Below are positions 40,142 through 46,475 of a DNA stretch of 46,475 nt, one piece after another. The stretch's first letter is position 1. Every line of letters starts with the position of its first letter. The notes under the pieces were generated by a model that was given only the letters and a program-made list of their open reading frames with translations, searched no databases and was not told the DNA's origin. The stretch is taken from positions 1 through 46,475 of the forward strand of contig JASLID010000069.1 of assembly GCA_030153045.1 (NCBI GenBank). Reading direction: 5' to 3'. This DNA is from Flavobacterium sp. Its GTDB lineage: Bacteria > Bacteroidota > Bacteroidia > Flavobacteriales > Flavobacteriaceae. Made by a program: the position numbers and the translations under genes.

Positions 40142-42001
40142 GTGAATTACTTATCTGTAGAGAATATTTCGAAGTCGTTTGGAGAACGCACCCTGTTTGA
40201 AAACATTTCGTTTGGGATTAATAAAGACCAAAAAATCGCCTTCATTGCCAAAAATGGTTCGGGAAAAACCTGTATCATGAAGATTATCAATGGCGAGGAT
40301 GAACCAGACACAGGACAAGTAGTGGTGCGCAAAGACATCAAGATGTCGTTTTTATCTCAAGATCACAATTTACAAGACGAACTGACTATTGAAGAAAGCA
40401 TTTTTGCTTCAGACAACGAAGTTTTGAAGGTGATTGAGCAATATGAAAAAGCATTAGAAAAACCAGAAGACGAAGAAGCCTATCAAAAAGCTTTTGATGA
40501 TATGGACCGCCATAATGCCTGGGATTTTGAAACACAATTCAAGCAGATTTTGTTCAAATTGAAGTTGGAAGACTTTAAACTGAAAGTTAAAAACCTTTCT
40601 GGTGGACAGAAAAAACGTTTGTCATTAGCCATTATTTTAATTAGTCGTCCGGATTTATTGATTTTGGATGAGCCTACGAATCACTTAGATTTAGAAATGA
40701 TCGAATGGCTGGAAAGTTATTTTGCCAAAGAAAATATCACGTTGTTTATGGTCACGCACGACCGTTTCTTTTTGGAGCGTGTTTGTAACGAAATCATCGA
40801 ACTAGACAATGGAAAATTATACCAATACAAAGGAAATTACTCGTATTATTTAGAGAAAAAAGAAGAACGTATTGCTTCGGAAAATTCGAGTGTTGATAAA
40901 GCTCAGAATCTTTTCAAGAAAGAATTGGAATGGATGCGCCGCCAACCAAAAGCGCGTACTACGAAATCAAAATCACGTCAGGACGATTTCTATGTAATTA
41001 AAGAAAAAGCAGAAAGCCGCAGAAAAGAAAACGTGGTCGAGCTGGAAATCAACATGGAACGTATGGGAAGCAAGATTATCGAGCTTCATAAGATTTCGAA
41101 GAAATTTGGAGATCATGTGATTTTGGATAATTTCACTTTCGATTTTCAGCGTGGAGCGAGAATTGGAATCATTGGTAAAAACGGAACCGGAAAATCTACC
41201 TTTTTAAATCTTCTCACTGGAACACTTCCACTTGATGGCGGAAAAGTCATTGTGGGTGAAACGATAAAAATTGGGTATTACACACAAAGCGGAATCAATC
41301 CGAAACCGGGTCAGCGTGTGATTGATATTATTAAAGAATACGGCGAATACATTCCGTTAACGAAAGGAAAAATCATTTCTGCTTCGCAATTGTTAGAGCG
41401 TTTTCTTTTTGATTCGAAAAAGCAATATGATTATGTTGAAAAATTAAGTGGTGGTGAATTGAAACGTTTGTATTTGTGTACGGTTTTGATTCAGAATCCG
41501 AACTTTTTGATTCTGGATGAGCCTACAAATGATTTGGATATCGTAACCTTAAATGTTTTGGAAAGTTTCCTTTTGGATTATCCGGGATGTTTGTTGGTAG
41601 TTTCTCACGACCGTTACTTTATGGACAAAATCGTAGATCATTTATTCGTGTTTAGAGGTCAAGGCGAAATTGAAAACTTCCCTGGAAACTATTCTGACTT
41701 CAGAGCCTACGAAGACAGTGCTGATGTACAGCAGAAAGAAGAAAATAAGGCTGAAAAGAAAGACTGGAAACAGCAAAATAACACTTCAGGACTCACTTTT
41801 AACGAGCAAAAAGAATTTCAGAAAATTGAAAGAGAAATCAAGGATTTGGAATTGAAGAAAAAAGAAATTGAGCAATTATTTTCTGACGGAAAAGTGGCTG
41901 ATGCTGATATTGAAAAGAAAGCCAACGAGTTGCAAAGTGTTATCCAAAAAATAGAAGAGAAAGAAGAACGCTGGTTTGAACTTTCAGGGAAAATTGAATA
42001 A
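40142..42001 (+). CDS. ABC-F family ATPase
   Basis: 619 residues from a GTG start. Two ATPase domains without TM segments: Walker A AKNGSGKT and Walker B LLILDEPTNHLD in the first, GKNGTGKST and FLILDEPTNDLD in the second, signatures LSGGQKKRL and LSGGELKRL. A linker arm between them and a C-terminal coiled coil (about 545-615) are typical of the Uup-like group. These proteins bind the ribosome or nucleic acid. The TTG 18 bases earlier lies inside the promoter, so GTG (NYLSVENISKSFG follows) is preferred. Confidence 0.92.
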   Translation: MNYLSVENISKSFGERTLFENISFGINKDQKIAFIAKNGSGKTCIMKIINGEDEPDTGQVVVRKDIKMSFLSQDHNLQDELTIEESIFASDNEVLKVIEQYEKALEKPEDEEAYQKAFDDMDRHNAWDFETQFKQILFKLKLEDFKLKVKNLSGGQKKRLSLAIILISRPDLLILDEPTNHLDLEMIEWLESYFAKENITLFMVTHDRFFLERVCNEIIELDNGKLYQYKGNYSYYLEKKEERIASENSSVDKAQNLFKKELEWMRRQPKARTTKSKSRQDDFYVIKEKAESRRKENVVELEINMERMGSKIIELHKISKKFGDHVILDNFTFDFQRGARIGIIGKNGTGKSTFLNLLTGTLPLDGGKVIVGETIKIGYYTQSGINPKPGQRVIDIIKEYGEYIPLTKGKIISASQLLERFLFDSKKQYDYVEKLSGGELKRLYLCTVLIQNPNFLILDEPTNDLDIVTLNVLESFLLDYPGCLLVVSHDRYFMDKIVDHLFVFRGQGEIENFPGNYSDFRAYEDSADVQQKEENKAEKKDWKQQNNTSGLTFNEQKEFQKIEREIKDLELKKKEIEQLFSDGKVADADIEKKANELQSVIQKIEEKEERWFELSGKIE

Positions 42002-42011
42002 TATTATAGTT

Positions 42012-42082
42012 TGTCATTCAGACGAAGGAAGAATTTCATATTCTGAATAAATTGAGGAGATTCCTCCTTCGTCGGAATGACA
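42012..42082. repeat. REP-like imperfect inverted repeat
   Basis: The arms are 42012-42037 (TGTCATTCAGACGAAGGA...) and 42057-42082, matching in 23 of 26 positions as inverted copies, with a 19-base spacer. The GTCATTC-GACGAAGGA core is of the type I remember as scattered between genes of Bacteroidota. It fills most of the 97-base gap before the methyltransferase gene. Confidence 0.7.
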
Positions 42083-42098
42083 TAACTAATCAATAACT

Positions 42099-42908
42099 AT
42101 GTTACATCTTATAAAAGCCTACATACAATTCCTTTGGAACTCTAAAAATCAACACGGAGTCCATTCGCCATTTGTATTTAATTTGGTGACCAAATGCTTT
42201 TATGATAAAACGAATTATCCTGAATATAAGACTTTAAAAAACTACAGAAATTCGCTTTTACAAAATAAGGATTCCATTGAGGTGACCGATTTTGGCGCGG
42301 GTTCACGAGTTTTTAAATCGAATACACGGCAAATTTCGAAGATTGTACAAACAGCTGGAATTACATCAAAACGAGCAGAATTATTATATAGAATTGTGAA
42401 TTATTTTCAACCTTCAACGGTACTGGAAATTGGCACTTCGTTGGGATTAGCTACTTCTGCCCTTTCGTTAGGAACCCGAGCCAAAGGCGAATTGAGCGAA
42501 GCTAATAAAAAAGCAAAAACCATCACTTTAGAAGGTTGTCCTGAAACTGCTGAAATTGCAAAAAAACAATTTCAATTATTTCAGTTGAATAATACAGAAT
42601 CGGTTACGACTGAATTTTCAAGCTATTTGAGTAATTCACAACTTCAAAATTCAAAATTCGAACTAATTTACTTCGATGGGAATCATTCTAAAAAAGCAAC
42701 TTTAGACTATTTTGAATTATTATTACCAACCATAACCAACGAAACGGTTTGGATATTTGATGACATTCATTGGTCACCAGACATGGAAGAAGCCTGGAAA
42801 ATAATCAAAAACCATCCGAAAGTTACCGTTACGATTGATACCTTTCAATGGGGAATTGTTTTCTTCAGAATCGAACAAGAAAAAGAACATTTTATAATCA
42901 GAACATAA
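42099..42908 (+). CDS. Class I SAM-dependent methyltransferase
   Basis: A 269-residue cytoplasmic protein. The SAM-binding motif is VLEIGTSLGLATSAL (about 109-123); KAKTITLEGCPETAEIAKKQF follows as the acidic loop and LIYFDGNHSKKATLDYFELLLP and WIFDDIHWSPDMEEAWK as the later motifs, as in O-methyltransferases. It has an N-terminal helical part of about 75 residues. The substrate is unknown. A bidirectional terminator follows. Confidence 0.83.
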   Translation: MLHLIKAYIQFLWNSKNQHGVHSPFVFNLVTKCFYDKTNYPEYKTLKNYRNSLLQNKDSIEVTDFGAGSRVFKSNTRQISKIVQTAGITSKRAELLYRIVNYFQPSTVLEIGTSLGLATSALSLGTRAKGELSEANKKAKTITLEGCPETAEIAKKQFQLFQLNNTESVTTEFSSYLSNSQLQNSKFELIYFDGNHSKKATLDYFELLLPTITNETVWIFDDIHWSPDMEEAWKIIKNHPKVTVTIDTFQWGIVFFRIEQEKEHFIIRT

Positions 42909-42940
42909 AAAAATGGCAACCGTTACCGATTGCCATTTTT
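42909..42940. terminator. Bidirectional intrinsic terminator
   Basis: AAATGGCAA (42911-42919) pairs with TTGCCATTT (42930-42938), flanked by A and T runs. It lies between two convergent genes. Confidence 0.82.
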
Positions 42941-42958
42941 TACTTGAATTAAAACTAA

Positions 42959-43627
42959 CTATTCTTTAGCTCTTTCCATTTCTCCACCTTTTGCTCCCAT
43001 TCTATTAACGGTAAACATTGGTCCAAATTTCGCTTTTAATCCTGCAATTTTTCTATTGTCTTCTGAAGAAAGACCTTCTTTTTCTACAGTATTTTTTCTA
43101 CTATCAAGTGCTTCATACATAATTTTTATTTCATCCCAATCCTCACGAGAATAGTTATCTTTATTTTCTTCAACTGTACCCACAAACTGTTGGTAAACAT
43201 CGTGAATATTACCTGCGTTAACCCAAGCAAAACTCATATCCTCGCCTATTTTACCTTCTCCAAACAATGCATTTCTAAGTTTTTGTTTTGGACTCACCGC
43301 AACAGCTATTTCTTTTTCGTTTTCAGCTTGAATGGATAATCTTAATGCCTCGTATTTAGCTCTACTTGCATTTATTCTTTCTTGCGCAGCTTCTTTATCC
43401 TTTAAATTTTCCAAAGCAGCTTCTGCCTCGCTAATTCTCAATTGATAGGCTGCATCAATTGCTTCCCAGTTTGTTTGAGCATCTGCAGCAGCAACATTTC
43501 CTAGCGAATCAACATAAACCACATAGGTTTCAACTGATTTCTGTGCTTGCACTTCTTTTTCATCTTTACAAGATGTGAATCCTAAAGCGACTATCGCTAG
43601 ACCTAAAAACAAATTTTGATTTTTCAT
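42959..43627 (-). CDS. Coiled-coil lipoprotein, DUF6565-like
   Basis: A 222-residue lipoprotein (lipobox LGFTSC, Cys20). The mature protein is highly charged and helical: WEAIDAAYQLRISEAEAALENL is a coiled coil, and the last part is acidic with MEALDSRKNTVEKEG-like heptads. DUF6565 assignment is from overall resemblance; function unknown. Confidence 0.7.
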   Translation of the reverse strand: MKNQNLFLGLAIVALGFTSCKDEKEVQAQKSVETYVVYVDSLGNVAAADAQTNWEAIDAAYQLRISEAEAALENLKDKEAAQERINASRAKYEALRLSIQAENEKEIAVAVSPKQKLRNALFGEGKIGEDMSFAWVNAGNIHDVYQQFVGTVEENKDNYSREDWDEIKIMYEALDSRKNTVEKEGLSSEDNRKIAGLKAKFGPMFTVNRMGAKGGEMERAKE

Positions 43628-43698
43628 AATGTTTACATTTTATTGATATGTAAAATTATTGCTAATGTCTATCCTTGCCGTTACATAATTCCAATCAA

Positions 43699-43732
43699 TT
43701 GTTATACAATTCCTAATTCATTAATATATTTG
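43699..43732 (+). promoter_or_regulatory. Promoter of the LolD-like gene
   Basis: TTG (43699-43701) and TATATTTG (43725-43732) with a 23-base spacer, at the upper end of the accepted range. The ATG is at 43784. Confidence 0.55.
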
Positions 43733-43783
43733 TAACATTATACTCTTTATTTATACTAATCAGGAGAACATAAATTCTTACAA

Positions 43784-44488
43784 ATGCCAAATTCATTAAT
43801 CAAAATAACCAATATCAAGAGAGATTTTATTCTTGGAAGCGAAACCATTAACGTACTTAAAGGAATCGACTTACAGATTAACAAAGGGGAATATGTCGCT
43901 TTGATGGGACCTTCAGGTTCCGGAAAATCGACATTAATGAATCTTTTAGGTTGTTTAGACACTCCTACTTCTGGTCAGTATATCTTAAATGGAAAAGATG
44001 TCAGCCAAATGGTAGATGATGAATTAGCCGAAATACGTAATAAAGAAATTGGTTTTGTTTTTCAAACTTTTAATCTTTTACCAAGAACAACTGCTTTAGA
44101 CAATGTGGCATTACCTATGATTTATGCTGGTTATTCTAAAACCGACAGAAAAGCTAGAGCTACCGAAGTTTTAACACAAGTAGGTCTTGATGATAGAATG
44201 GATCACCAACCCAACCAACTTTCTGGAGGACAACGTCAGCGTGTGGCAGTGGCCAGAGCATTGGTCAACAAACCTTCTATTATTCTTGCCGATGAGCCTA
44301 CAGGTAATTTGGACAGTAAAACTTCGGAAGAAATCATGAAATTGTTTGGAGAAATCCATGCTAATGGAAACACTGTAATTCTAGTAACTCACGAAGAAGA
44401 AATCGCTTTGCACGCACACAGGATTATTCGTTTACGTGACGGAATGATTGAAAGCGATACTACTAAAATAATTGATAAGATTATTTAA
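43784..44488 (+). CDS. LolD/MacB-type ABC transporter ATPase
   Basis: A 234-residue ATPase: Walker A GPSGSGKST (42-50), LSGGQRQRVAVARAL signature, Walker B IILADEPTGNLDSKT, and VTHEEEIALHAHR with the H-loop. The family powers lipoprotein release or MacB-type export with a separate permease. No permease gene is next to it in this window, which is unusual for this group. The next gene, 49 bases downstream, is an unrelated ATP-grasp protein. Confidence 0.88.
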   Translation: MPNSLIKITNIKRDFILGSETINVLKGIDLQINKGEYVALMGPSGSGKSTLMNLLGCLDTPTSGQYILNGKDVSQMVDDELAEIRNKEIGFVFQTFNLLPRTTALDNVALPMIYAGYSKTDRKARATEVLTQVGLDDRMDHQPNQLSGGQRQRVAVARALVNKPSIILADEPTGNLDSKTSEEIMKLFGEIHANGNTVILVTHEEEIALHAHRIIRLRDGMIESDTTKIIDKII

Positions 44489-44499
44489 AACCAAAGCAC

Positions 44500-44523
44500 G
44501 AGCGTTAGCGAACTGACTAAGCA
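44500..44523 (+). repeat. Intergenic repeat copy 1 (GAGCG..AGCGAAC)
   Basis: 24 bases of the form GAGCGTTAGCGAACTG...AAGCA, matching 19 of 24 positions with the copy at 45452-45475. The two copies flank the ATP-grasp gene. Confidence 0.6.
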
Positions 44524-44537
44524 AACACAAAGAAACA

Positions 44538-45413
44538 ATGAATATTGCCTTACTTACATGTGAAAATTTACCAGAGTTAACTCCTGCAGACCAACAATTA
44601 ATTCCCGAACTGGCAAAACATAACATTGCTGCAAAAGCGGTGATTTGGGATGATAAAAGCGTGAATTGGAATGACTTCGATTATCTGATATTTCGCAATA
44701 CTTGGGATTATTTTGAAAAAGAAACTGAATTCAATCTTTGGCTTGACCATATTGAAAATTTAGGAATCAAAACCTTAAATTCAATTGATATTATCAAAGA
44801 AAACAAGCATAAATTTTACTTACGCGATATGGAAAAAAAGGGAATCAAAATCATTCCCACTATTTTCATTGACAAAACAAATCATTTCAATCTTTCGGAA
44901 ATTATTCCTTCCCATTGGAAAAAAGCCGTTATCAAACCCGCTTTTTCAGGCGGAGCTTATCAAACCACTGTTTTTGACACCATTGCTATTGAAACAATAA
45001 GCGACGAATACAAAAGCATTGCTTCGGAAAAGGAATTGCTATTACAGGAATTCATGCCTGAAATACAAAGTTTAGGCGAAACGTCTTTTATTTTTTTCAA
45101 CAAAAAATTCTCGCATTGTATCAACAAAAAACCTGTCGATGGTGATTTCAGAGTACAAGTTCAGTTTGGAGGAAAATATACTTTGGTAGAACCACGTTTA
45201 GAATTAATAGAAAAAGCACAAAAAATAGTAAATCAATTCAATGGTGACTTATTGTATGCCAGAGTGGACGGAATCATTATCGAAAATGAATTACATTTGA
45301 TGGAAGTTGAATGTATTGAACCCGATTTGTATTTCAATTTAAGTGAAGGCTCGCATCAGAGATTCATTAAATCAATAGTAGAATTAATCAAAAAAGGCAC
45401 TGTTATTCAATAA
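44538..45413 (+). CDS. Orphan ATP-grasp (RimK/glutathione-synthetase-like) protein
   Basis: A 291-residue protein. The N-terminal part has DYLIFRNTWDYFEKETEF; then the ATP-grasp core: KKAVIKPAFSGGAYQT (lysine loop) and LLLQEFMPEIQSLGETSFIFF, with the metal-binding end LMEVECIEPDLYF. Such enzymes ligate an amine to a carboxylate using ATP. Substrates are unknown and no precursor peptide or cognate transporter is evident beside it. Confidence 0.8.
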   Translation: MNIALLTCENLPELTPADQQLIPELAKHNIAAKAVIWDDKSVNWNDFDYLIFRNTWDYFEKETEFNLWLDHIENLGIKTLNSIDIIKENKHKFYLRDMEKKGIKIIPTIFIDKTNHFNLSEIIPSHWKKAVIKPAFSGGAYQTTVFDTIAIETISDEYKSIASEKELLLQEFMPEIQSLGETSFIFFNKKFSHCINKKPVDGDFRVQVQFGGKYTLVEPRLELIEKAQKIVNQFNGDLLYARVDGIIIENELHLMEVECIEPDLYFNLSEGSHQRFIKSIVELIKKGTVIQ

Positions 45414-45451
45414 CATAGCTATTTAGAAATGAAACGAGCTTTTGGCGACTC

Positions 45452-45475
45452 GAGCGACAGCGAACAGGCGAAGCA
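45452..45475 (+). repeat. Intergenic repeat copy 2 (GAGCG..AGCGAAC)
   Basis: 24 bases GAGCGACAGCGAACAGGCG..., matching 19 of 24 positions with 44500-44523, in the gap before the adenosyltransferase gene. Confidence 0.6.
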
Positions 45476-45513
45476 GTTACATCGAATACCTATAACAAAT
45501 AAACTCTAATGAG

Positions 45514-46083
45514 ATGAAAGTATATACCAAAACCGGAGACAAAGGAACCACAGCACTTTTTGGAGGCACACGAGTTCCTAAACACCATATCCGCATTGAA
45601 AGTTACGGAACTGTAGATGAATTAAACTCTTATATTGGACTCATTCGCGACCAAGATATCAATCCATTATACAAAAACGTATTAATTGAGGTTCAAGATC
45701 GTTTGTTTACTGTCGGAGCCATTTTAGCTACACCGCCTGAAAAAGAAACCCTAAAAAACGGCCAACCACGATTGCAAAACCTTGGTATTGTGGAAACTGA
45801 CATCGAATTTCTAGAAAACGAAATCGATACCATGGAAAACGCTTTACCACAAATGACACATTTTGTACTTCCTGGTGGGCACACAACGGTGTCATATTGT
45901 CATATTGCCCGCTGCGTTTGCCGTCGTGCCGAGCGTTTAGCAGTGCATTTAAATGACATAGAACCTACAGATGAACTCGTAATTAAGTACCTGAACCGAC
46001 TTTCTGACTATCTTTTTGTATTGGCACGGAAGTTGACTCATGATTTGAACGCTGACGAAGTACAATGGATTCCGAGGAAGTAA
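45514..46083 (+). CDS. Cob(I)alamin adenosyltransferase, PduO type
   Basis: A 189-residue cytoplasmic protein that attaches the adenosyl group of ATP to cobalamin. YTKTGDKGTTALFGG (4-18), ESYGTVDELNSYIGL, FVLPGGHTTVSYCHIARCVCRRAERL and the C-terminal YLNRLSDYLFVLAR match PduO/MMAB-type enzymes. It implies B12-dependent metabolism in the cell; no B12 enzyme is in the window. Confidence 0.94.
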   Translation: MKVYTKTGDKGTTALFGGTRVPKHHIRIESYGTVDELNSYIGLIRDQDINPLYKNVLIEVQDRLFTVGAILATPPEKETLKNGQPRLQNLGIVETDIEFLENEIDTMENALPQMTHFVLPGGHTTVSYCHIARCVCRRAERLAVHLNDIEPTDELVIKYLNRLSDYLFVLARKLTHDLNADEVQWIPRK

Positions 46084-46206
46084 TTTCAGATTTCTGATTT
46101 AAGATATTAGATTTACGAATTTCATTCAAAAATCTGAAATCTACATTCTAAAAATCTACAATTGAAACACGTTCTTAACTTTACCTAAAAATAAATCAAA
46201 AAAAAC

Positions 46207-46236
46207 TTGATTTTTTCAGTAGAAAAATTATTTTTG
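46207..46236 (+). promoter_or_regulatory. Promoter of the DUF2795 gene
   Basis: TTG (46207-46209) and TATTTTTG (46229-46236) with a 19-base spacer, an excellent fit to the Bacteroidota promoter; the ATG is at 46259. Confidence 0.7.
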
Positions 46237-46258
46237 CATTAAATTAAAATTCAACAAG

Positions 46259-46475
46259 ATGTATTGGACATTAGAATTAGCATCGTATTTAAGTGATGCG
46301 CCTTGGCCTGCTACCAAAGACGAATTAATCGACTACGCTATACGAACTGGAGCTCCTCTAGAAGTGGTAGAAAACCTACAATCTATTGAAGACGAAGGAG
46401 AAATATACGAGTCAATGGAAGAAATTTGGCCTGATTATCCAACAGACGAAGATTATCTTTGGAACGAGGATGAAT
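46259..46475 (+). CDS. DUF2795 small acidic protein, 3' end cut by window
   Basis: 72 codons starting MYWTLELASYLSDAPWPATK and running to EDYLWNEDE at the window end. DUF2795 proteins are about 73 residues in this group, so probably only the last codon or two are missing. It is strongly acidic. The molecular role is unknown. It has its own strong promoter. Confidence 0.88.
   Translation, partial: MYWTLELASYLSDAPWPATKDELIDYAIRTGAPLEVVENLQSIEDEGEIYESMEEIWPDYPTDEDYLWNEDE

Noticed and set aside
1..46475. Prophage, integrative element, CRISPR or toxin-antitoxin island
   Set aside because: No integrase, phage structural gene, regular spaced repeat or recognisable toxin-antitoxin pair was seen; gene content is core metabolism with normal operon spacing.

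Overview
The window is a 46 kb piece of a low-GC chromosome from a Flavobacterium-like member of the Bacteroidota. This rests on several things visible in the sequence: a type IX secretion (gliding-type) C-terminal domain, a TonB-dependent receptor with an N-terminal carboxypeptidase-like domain, many SC-type lipoprotein signal peptides, Bacteroidota-specific families (DUF4295, DUF1599, DUF721, DUF2520, bacillithiol enzyme BshC), and repeated promoters of the TTG-N19-TAnnTTTG type. Most of the window is ordinary core genome. No tRNA, rRNA, CRISPR array, integrase or transposase was seen, and no gene-free stretch exceeds 300 bases (the longest, about 280 bases, is the leader upstream of ftsY).

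Layout. 1-5 kb: end of a large T9SS-secreted protein, bshC, a formylglycine-generating-enzyme-like protein, ndk, and the convergent DUF721/lipoprotein pair. 5-11 kb: a serine-hydrolase lipoprotein, an exported glutathione peroxidase overlapping a fused CcsB-CcsA cytochrome c assembly protein, and a small exported protein. 11-14 kb: an overlapping DUF2520 - KdsC-like phosphatase - UbiA-family - Maf run, then an Asn/Gly/His-rich exported protein. 14-17 kb: truA - MsbA-like ABC exporter - thioesterase. 17-23 kb: folP divergent from DUF1599 - MauE/DoxX-thioredoxin fusion - TlpA-like lipoprotein - tpiA - SPFH protein - NAD-kinase-like protein.

The least ordinary region is 23.4-29.8 kb. A minus-strand cluster encodes two adjacent half-length DUF4331 proteins, a TPR lipoprotein and a TonB-dependent receptor with a histidine-rich plug. 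Divergent from it are an ECF sigma factor and its RskA-like membrane anti-sigma factor. A candidate ECF-type promoter (AAAACC-N16-CGTATAT) lies upstream of the DUF4331 genes, while the sigma gene has housekeeping-type -7 motifs. A hairpin inside the cluster could reduce expression of the receptor part. I infer a self-contained, sigma-controlled surface/uptake module whose ligand is unknown; this is the best candidate for an undescribed system here.

30-39 kb: ftsY with a 59-residue membrane protein starting 3 bases after it, the rpmB-rpmG-DUF4295 ribosomal cluster, cinA, an orphan Hpt protein, an FAH-family protein, a DnaQ-like exonuclease, a DUF1566-like lipoprotein, a 2-oxo acid dehydrogenase E2 and a GT2 glycosyltransferase. 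39.6-46.5 kb: DUF4383, an ABC-F ATPase, a methyltransferase, a DUF6565-like lipoprotein, a LolD-like ATPase without an adjacent permease, an orphan ATP-grasp protein, a PduO-type adenosyltransferase and a DUF2795 protein cut by the window end. Three kinds of intergenic repeat-like element occur (34.7, 42.0, and 44.5/45.4 kb).
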